64,000 bases of DNA. Origin: Frigoriglobus tundricola. GTDB taxonomy: Bacteria > Planctomycetota > Planctomycetia > Gemmatales > Gemmataceae. The notes below the pieces were generated by a model. It saw only the letters and a program-made list of their open reading frames with translations. It was not told the origin of the DNA and made no database searches. A program made the translations under genes and the position numbers. Below, one piece after another: positions 59,072 to 64,000 of this stretch (position 1 is the stretch's first letter; each line of letters opens with the position of its first letter). Where the stretch lies: assembly GCF_013128195.2 (NCBI RefSeq), contig NZ_CP053452.2:9114001-9178000 (forward strand). Reading direction: 5' to 3'.

Positions 59072-59232
59072 GACGGTCTCCGGGTTCGACGGGAAACACA
59101 AATGACTTCCCTAATCTACGCCCTCAACCGCGCCGCGGGAAACCCAATTCCGAAGGGGTTGACGCGCCGGCCCCGGCTTGGCATATCGCATCCCGAAACC
59201 GTGATCACACGCGCGATTTGGGGACGCAGGGC

Positions 59233-59856
59233 ATGGGCACACGCCGGGGAGTTACACACGCGCTCCGGACCGCTGCCATAATGGTCTGCGGGACGGTGCC
59301 CGCACTCGCCGGCTGTTTGAGTGCGCCGCCGGTGGACAACCCGGCCCTCGTTCGGGCCGGCGGCGAGACGATCGAAAACCCGGTCATGGTGTCACCGGGT
59401 CAGCCCACCCCGGCGTCGTACCGCGAGCTGTTCGAGAAGGTGATCGAGGTTCTGGACGACTACTTCGAGCTGCTGCCGCCCAACCCGTACGAGGGCCGGA
59501 TCGTAACCAAACCGCGGATCGCACCGGGGTACGAACAGTTCTGGAAGCCGGGCAACCCCGATCCGCGGTCGCGGCTGTTCGCGACCCTCCAGAGCGTGCG
59601 GCAGACCGCGTTCGTGGAGATCCGGGCCGGCGAACGCGGCGGCTATCTGGTGTATGTTGTTGTGGAACGGGAGCTGGAAGACGTCCCCCGGCCGGCGCGC
59701 GGGCTGCCCGTGGCCGTGTTCATGGAGACGCCGACGTCCGAGCGGCGGCTCGAAGTGCTCACCCAAGAGGTGACCGGCGACCGCATGTGGTTCAAAGTCG
59801 GCCGCGATTACGCCCTCGAGCAGCAGATCCTGCGGCGGATCCGGCAGTGTCGATAG
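59233..59856 (+). CDS. Putative lipoprotein of unknown function
   Basis: 207 residues from ATG 59233; a TTG at 59218 is possible. The signal peptide ends in a lipobox, VPALAGCLS, so Cys is probably lipidated and the protein anchored in a membrane. The mature part has YRELFEKVIEVLDDYFELLP, PNPYEGRIVTKPRIAPGYEQ, GYLVYVVVERELEDVPRPA and EVTGDRMWFKVGRDYALEQQ. I do not recognise it. It is followed after about 75 bases by the MCE gene on the same strand, so the two may work together at the envelope. Confidence 0.75.
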   Translation: MGTRRGVTHALRTAAIMVCGTVPALAGCLSAPPVDNPALVRAGGETIENPVMVSPGQPTPASYRELFEKVIEVLDDYFELLPPNPYEGRIVTKPRIAPGYEQFWKPGNPDPRSRLFATLQSVRQTAFVEIRAGERGGYLVYVVVERELEDVPRPARGLPVAVFMETPTSERRLEVLTQEVTGDRMWFKVGRDYALEQQILRRIRQCR

Positions 59857-59930
59857 GGGGGCGTTCCGCGGGTCGTGTCCCGTCGGAGCCCGGCGCGCCC
59901 GGACCCGACACGTGGAGCGCGTGAGTTCGC

Positions 59931-61415
59931 ATGGCAGACCGTGCATTGAGACTGCGGCTGGGGCTGTTCATGGGCGGATCGCTGATCGCGCTCACGGGCC
60001 TCGTCGTGCTCTTCGGCGGCTCGCCGACCCTGTTCTCGAACGACGTGAAATACGCGGTCCTCTTTCCCGAGGCGCCCGGCATCGGGCCCGGAACCCCGAT
60101 CCGCAAATCGGGCGTCCGGATCGGCCAGGTCACCGCGCTCGAGCTGGACCCGGTCAGCGGGCAGGTGCGGGTCCGCATCGCGGTGGACAGGACGTACCTG
60201 CCGCGGAAGTCCGAAGAGGCGAACATCACCCGCGGGCTCCTGAGCGGCGACACGGCCATCGACTTTTTGCCCAAACTCGGCGAAGACGCTCAGCCGGTCC
60301 CGCGCGGCGACGAGTGGCCGCCCGGTTCGGAGATCCCCGGCATCCCGCCGCTCACCCCGCGGAGCTTCATCACACAGGCCTCGCTCGCCCAGGCGCAACA
60401 GTCGCTCGAGCGGATCACCCGGGCGTTCGAGCGGTTGGAAAAGCTCCAGTCGCTCGGGCCGAAGGTCGAGGCCACCGCCGACGAGGCGACCGCGCTCTTC
60501 AAGGACATCCGGACCTTCATCCCCGAACTCCGCAAAACGAACCAGAAGATCCAGGGGCTGATCGGCGGCGACCCGCCGCCCAAGGCCGGACCGATCGCAC
60601 CGGTCGGGTTCCTGGAGGCCCAGCCCCCCGAAGTCGGGGACGTGAACCTGAAGGGGCTGATCCGGGACGCCCAGGAGGCGCTCCGCGCCGTGCGCCCGGC
60701 GGTGGACGAGTTCCGCGCGACCATGAAGCGGATCGAGCCGGACCTGAGTGCGGCCATTAAGGGCGCGCGCTCCGCGTTCGACGGCGTGAACGACGTCCTC
60801 TCGCCGGAGAACCGCAAGCAGTTCAACGAGGTCCTCAAGAACCTCAACACCGTGTCCGGCAGCATCATCAAGTTCGCCGCGTCGCTGGGGGCCGTTCTCG
60901 ATCAGGCCGAGCGGGCGATCAAGAACATTGACACCCAGGTGTCACAGGTGGGGCTCATCGTCGGCGACGTGCGCGCGGTGACCCGCCCGCTGGCGGCCCG
61001 GGCCGAGGGGCTCGTGAAATCGGTCGCCGAATCGGCCGACGACCTGGGCAAGGTGCTGGCCGAGATCCGCGGGGTGGTCGGCGCGTTCGCCAAGGAGAAC
61101 GGGTCCGTTCAGAAGCTCATTACCGACCCGAGCGTCTACCAGAACCTGGACGCCGCCGCCGGCTCCCTGGCCCGGATCCTCGCGCGGTCCGAGAAGATCA
61201 CCCGCGACCTCGAAACGTTCGCGGACAAAGTGGCCCGGCGGCCGGAGCTGATCGGGGTCGGCGGCGCGATTCGCGGCAGCGCCGGGTTGAAGGAGGCGCC
61301 CGGCGCGCCGAGCTACCGGACCGACTGGCCCCCGGCGTCGAGCGCCGTCCCGTTCACCGAGTCCAACTGGCCGCCCGTGCAACCCAAGCCGCCCATCCAG
61401 GGAATGAAGCCGTGA
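59931..61415 (+). CDS. MCE (MlaD-like) lipid-transport protein
   Basis: 494 residues. One N-terminal membrane segment (LGLFMGGSLIALTGLVVLF) and an MCE domain at about 40-115: VKYAVLFPEAPGIGPGTPIR, KSGVRIGQVTALELDPV and NITRGLLSGDTAIDFLP. The rest is a long helical region with coiled-coil character (QSLERITRAFERLEKLQSL; DVRAVTRPLAARAEGLVKSV) ending in a Pro-rich tail. MCE proteins form rings or tubes that move phospholipids between membranes; usually an MlaE permease and MlaF ATPase are nearby, but none is in this window. The upstream lipoprotein might be a partner. Confidence 0.9.
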   Translation: MADRALRLRLGLFMGGSLIALTGLVVLFGGSPTLFSNDVKYAVLFPEAPGIGPGTPIRKSGVRIGQVTALELDPVSGQVRVRIAVDRTYLPRKSEEANITRGLLSGDTAIDFLPKLGEDAQPVPRGDEWPPGSEIPGIPPLTPRSFITQASLAQAQQSLERITRAFERLEKLQSLGPKVEATADEATALFKDIRTFIPELRKTNQKIQGLIGGDPPPKAGPIAPVGFLEAQPPEVGDVNLKGLIRDAQEALRAVRPAVDEFRATMKRIEPDLSAAIKGARSAFDGVNDVLSPENRKQFNEVLKNLNTVSGSIIKFAASLGAVLDQAERAIKNIDTQVSQVGLIVGDVRAVTRPLAARAEGLVKSVAESADDLGKVLAEIRGVVGAFAKENGSVQKLITDPSVYQNLDAAAGSLARILARSEKITRDLETFADKVARRPELIGVGGAIRGSAGLKEAPGAPSYRTDWPPASSAVPFTESNWPPVQPKPPIQGMKP

Positions 61416-62023
61416 TCACTCGGGCTCAATACTCACGATAGGTGAACCCGGCAAAAGTCCATCTTCCGGGTGAGCAAGCACCGGCCGAGTTAGCGCGACA
61501 CGGTTCGGCCCCGGTGAGCCTGAATGTGGGTGTTACCCCCGTAACGCCCTCGACATCCTCGCGCCAATCAGGTCTTGCGGACTCATACATGAACCCGGTG
61601 ATGCGTTTGCATTGCCCGAGGCGGGCGCGGCTCCTGCCGAGCCGGAGCGACACGGCTCGGCAGGAGCCGCGCCCGCCCAGGTATTAGGGAAGCCACCGGA
61701 TCGACGTGCCACTCCCCGGTCTCATTCGGCCAATGGCACGCCCTGTTCCCCGAACACCCGGTTGGGGTTCAGATGACATACATCGATCCCGAGCCACGCT
61801 CGCTCAACAAATGGGACCGCTGCCTGGTCGATCTCTATGCGATATCCCAACACCCGTTTAAGTGACGCACAAACCAGCGATTGCTCCAACCTCGTACGAT
61901 GAGTACAAGGATAGACCGCCTCGACGGTCGGCCGTTCAAGCCCCGGACCCGGTCCACGATCGCTGAATTGCTCTCAGGCGGGTGGCGTCTTCACCGAGAC
62001 CGTCACACATTTTAGGACGCACG
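61416..62023. other. Intergenic region with a perfect hairpin
   Basis: 608 bases between two plus-strand genes. The main content is the 24-bp perfect hairpin at 61620-61677. A 30-codon frame at 61773-61865 is present but has no support. No tRNA-like fold was found. Confidence 0.5.
61620..61677. repeat. Perfect 24-bp hairpin (GGCGGGCGCGGCTCCTGCCG)
   Basis: Left arm 61620-61643 and right arm 61654-61677 are exact reverse complements; the loop is 10 bases (GGAGCGACAC). It lies about 200 bases after the MCE stop, with no T-run. Too long for a normal terminator; probably a dispersed repeat. Confidence 0.9.
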
Positions 62024-62296
62024 ATGGACACACAGCTCGGCTGGACATTCACCGGTATTGCCGCTCTGTTCTCACTTGGCCTGGTGCCCGGTCTGGCTGC
62101 CCGGTTCTACCCCACCCGCCCCGGGTTCTTTACCCGCTTTGCGGTGCCGGTGATCTTCGCCGTCATGGCTACGGCTAGCTTCGCGGGGTTCTCGACCCCG
62201 GTCCTGGTTACGGTTGCGGTACTTGGAACGGCAGTGATCATCACCCGAAAGAAGACAACGGCCGTGAAGGCTGGCGCAACCGAGTCCGTTCAGTGA
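62024..62296 (+). CDS. Small membrane protein of unknown function
   Basis: 90 residues from ATG 62024, preceded by AGGA. Two hydrophobic segments: WTFTGIAALFSLGLVPGLA (about 7-25) and FAVPVIFAVMATASFAGFS with STPVLVTVAVLGTAVII (about 39-73), joined by ARFYPTRPGFFTR. The C-terminal tail is short and charged (RKKTTAVKAGATESVQ). The second hydrophobic stretch may be two membrane passes. Length and pattern are like many small inner-membrane proteins. No known family. It is 182 bases upstream of the RraA-like gene on the same strand. Confidence 0.65.
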   Translation: MDTQLGWTFTGIAALFSLGLVPGLAARFYPTRPGFFTRFAVPVIFAVMATASFAGFSTPVLVTVAVLGTAVIITRKKTTAVKAGATESVQ

Positions 62297-62478
62297 GTGG
62301 GCGTGATCCGCTCAGCACCGGGCGGCCCTTCGCGGTACGAATCGTAACGGAACAACGGCGGGGCTGATGAGCGGTCGGTCGCCGCAAGCGAGAAGTCTCG
62401 TGTCGCTCCTGGTTGACTTTCGGGAGCGGTCCGCTGTTTTGTAACATGGACGATACCGCTCACACTCCAGGAGGAGCC

Positions 62479-63225
62479 ATGCCCGCCCCCGTCGTTGCCC
62501 CCGAAGTTCTCGACGCGCTCCGCAAGTACGACACGCCGACGGTGTGTAACGTCCTGGAACTCTTCGAGTGCCGCCCCCGAACCGCGGGCTACACGGACGG
62601 CCGCATCAGGGCGTGCTACCCGGCTCTGCCGCCGATGGTCGGGTTCGCGACCACCGCCACGTTCCGCGCCGCCGCGCCCCCCAAGGGCGGCGACACCTAC
62701 ATGGGCCTGGGCGCTCAGGTGGAACGGATCGCCGCCATGAGTGGGCCGAAGGTCGTCGTGTTTCAAGACCTGGACGACCCGGCCGTGGCCGCCACGTTCG
62801 GCGAGATCATGTGTACCACATATAAGGCGTTCGGGTGCGTGGGGCTGATCACCAGCGGCGCGGGCCGCGATCTCGACCAGGTGGAACCGCTCAAGTTCCC
62901 CTGCTTCACCGCGGGGACGATGCCGTCACACGGGTACACCCAGATCGTCGAACTGGAGGTGCCGGTGCGTGTCGGTGGGGTGTGGGTGAACCCCGGCGAT
63001 CTGCTCCACGGCGACCGCAACGGCGTGACAACGATTCCGATTGAACTGGCGGCGCTGACCGCCGAGGGGTGCGCCGGATTCATGGACGCGGAAGCCGTCG
63101 TACTGGACTACCTCCGCAAGGGAAACGCGACCGCGGCAGGGTTCACCGCCGCACGGGACGAATGCAAGCGCCGGATGAACGAATTGGGCAAGAAGTTGAA
63201 ATCGCTCGCCGCGACCGCACGATGA
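62479..63225 (+). CDS. RraA-like / HMG-CHA aldolase family protein
   Basis: 248 residues from ATG 62479, preceded by AGGAGGAG. PTVCNVLELFECRPRTAGYT, MVGFATTATFRAAAPPKGGD, VVFQDLDDPAVAATFGEIM, GLITSGAGRDLDQVEPLKF and NPGDLLHGDRNGVTTIPIEL match the RraA/demethylmenaquinone-methyltransferase-like fold (PF03737). The G-x-x-R-D and GD-x-x-x-x-D patterns include the metal and substrate residues of class II HMG/CHA aldolases. True RraA (RNase E inhibitor) is shorter (about 160); the longer form here is more like the aldolase or dicarboxylate-lyase group. A start at 62413 (22 residues longer) was rejected because of the strong ribosome-binding site here. Confidence 0.88.
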   Translation: MPAPVVAPEVLDALRKYDTPTVCNVLELFECRPRTAGYTDGRIRACYPALPPMVGFATTATFRAAAPPKGGDTYMGLGAQVERIAAMSGPKVVVFQDLDDPAVAATFGEIMCTTYKAFGCVGLITSGAGRDLDQVEPLKFPCFTAGTMPSHGYTQIVELEVPVRVGGVWVNPGDLLHGDRNGVTTIPIELAALTAEGCAGFMDAEAVVLDYLRKGNATAAGFTAARDECKRRMNELGKKLKSLAATAR

Positions 63226-63437
63226 ACCCGCCTGCGCCCGAGTCGTCGTTCTCGGCAGCACCGCTCTCGAAATTCACCGTCCACTCCAGGCGTCCCGCTC
63301 GAAACGATTCCGTTTTTGGCGCCATCTCGTAATCGCGCAGACGGAACTACGCGTGTGCCGTGTACTGACTGCGGTGCATGTCCGGCGGATCTGTGCGAAC
63401 CGTCCGGACACTTCACCGGTGAGTCCACGCACCGGTA

Positions 63438-64000
63438 TCAATCGTATCGACCGCTACATTCGATCGGCCAAACGGCCTCCACCTTCCCGGCCCGGACACC
63501 GACACAGGTGCGGTGCAGGTTCATCGTGGCACAGCAGTGCGTCGGCCACACTTCGACACAATCCCCGACCGAAGGGCCGTCGCCCGAGACTTCAACGATC
63601 GTGTGTTCCTCGTTGAGGCGGTCCACCCGGTCCCCCGCCCGCCCCTTCACCTCGGGCGTTCCAAAATCGCGCGAGATCGCCTTGCTGCCCGCGTCGAGTA
63701 CGTACCGGCCCGGGCGCCGGCTCACCACCGTCGTCAGAACCGAGAGCGCCCGCGCGAACTCCGGCCGGACCCGGTGGTACGCGGCGTCCATCACGACGAA
63801 CGAACCGGGTTGGATCTCCGTCACCCCCGGTACCGAAGCGACAAATTCCCAGGTGCCCGTTCCGCCGCCGGTCACCACCGCGACGGGCAACCCGGTCTGC
63901 TCAATCCGCCGCCGGGTGCCGACCAGCGCGTCCGCCCCGGCCAGCGATTGTGCCTTGCGATCGTCGTAGTCGGGGATCATTTGCAGGTGCCCGTCGTACC
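63438..64000 (-). CDS. D-threonine-aldolase / D-serine-dehydratase-like PLP protein, partial
   Basis: The gene runs off the window end; the frame is open to base 64000 (it reads YDGHLQ before the first visible Met). The visible C-terminal 187 residues have DALVGTRRRIEQTGLPVAVV, TGGGTGTWEFVASVPGVTEI, QPGSFVVMDAAYHRVRPEFA, KAISRDFGTPEVKG, EEHTIVEVSG and PTHCCATMNLH. This is the C-terminal half of a fold-III alanine-racemase-like enzyme with the DSD1-type metal-binding domain; the HCCAT segment holds the expected His and Cys metal ligands. It splits D-threonine-type beta-hydroxy amino acids or dehydrates D-serine; which one cannot be told. It is convergent with the RraA-like gene. Confidence 0.85.
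   Translation of the reverse strand, partial: YDGHLQMIPDYDDRKAQSLAGADALVGTRRRIEQTGLPVAVVTGGGTGTWEFVASVPGVTEIQPGSFVVMDAAYHRVRPEFARALSVLTTVVSRRPGRYVLDAGSKAISRDFGTPEVKGRAGDRVDRLNEEHTIVEVSGDGPSVGDCVEVWPTHCCATMNLHRTCVGVRAGKVEAVWPIECSGRYD

Noticed and set aside
57326..59281. Plus-strand open frame of 651 codons
   Set aside because: Antisense to the HEAT/propeller gene, with Arg/Val/Leu-rich composition and no recognisable motif.
61773..61865. Small 30-codon frame after the MCE gene
   Set aside because: It has a start and stop but no ribosome-binding site, and no relatives can be judged by eye.
1..64000. tRNA, rRNA, riboswitch and CRISPR arrays
   Set aside because: No cloverleaf-like T-arm sequence, rRNA core segment, regular spacer array or known riboswitch core was found by eye in the gaps; a covariance-model search would be decisive.

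Overview
The window looks like chromosomal DNA of a GC-rich planctomycete, most likely in or near Gemmata. This is inferred from the gene families, without a taxonomic search. The markers are paired DUF1549/DUF1553 cytochrome and DUF1501 proteins, a TIGR03067 protein, a DUF1080 protein, ribonuclease-inhibitor-like LRRs, and many small exported proteins of unknown function. No rRNA, tRNA, CRISPR array, intact insertion sequence or phage module was found. Both ends are inside genes: an LRR protein at the left (+) and a PLP-dependent D-threonine-aldolase-like protein at the right (-).

Layout. 1-3.0 kb: LRR protein, IS3 transposase relic, exported FAD oxidoreductase. 3-10 kb, mostly minus strand: small exported or unknown proteins, a VOC protein, an ACP-phosphodiesterase-like protein and a GAF/SpoIIE phosphatase. 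10-13 kb: hisD-hisC. 13.4-17.1 kb: a 1,229-residue exported double peptidase (M14 carboxypeptidase joined to a DPP-IV-type S9 peptidase). 17-24 kb: ychF, a DUF1080 protein, a lactonase-like beta-propeller, two unknowns and malQ. 23.8-26.8 kb: cysD and cysNC for sulfate activation. 27-33.6 kb: orphan histidine kinase, histidine phosphatase, a cyclic-nucleotide-domain/thioredoxin-reductase-like flavoprotein and a serine hydrolase. 33.8-37.7 kb: DUF1501 plus DUF1549/1553 pair. 38-48 kb: an unrecognised 788-residue protein, thioredoxin-like protein, DUF2252, CNB-FHA protein, S9A oligopeptidase and a second DUF1501 protein. 48-55.3 kb, minus strand: TIGR03067 protein, FabH, a helical-toroid-like protein, then lipB-lipA-lipoyl-like-tmk-holB. 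55-64 kb: a glycosyltransferase-like membrane protein, a HEAT/propeller protein, a lipoprotein, an MCE protein, a RraA-like protein and the PLP protein.

The most striking DNA-level feature is the density and variety of foldback (inverted-repeat) elements between genes. They include three related copies around ychF, one with perfect 43-bp arms; two copies of an element ending CCTGGGACCGCGG; a C-rich family, one copy of which appears to form the N-terminus of HisC; and about nine single foldbacks. At the protein level the items most worth checking are the M14-S9 fusion, an APS-kinase domain lacking both aspartates of its DGDN motif, a LipB with Arg at the usual catalytic Lys, a lysine-less lipoyl-like domain beside lipA/lipB, and the 788-residue unknown. 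I saw no complete new multi-gene system. Start codons were chosen by eye from Shine-Dalgarno spacing, signal peptides and family length.
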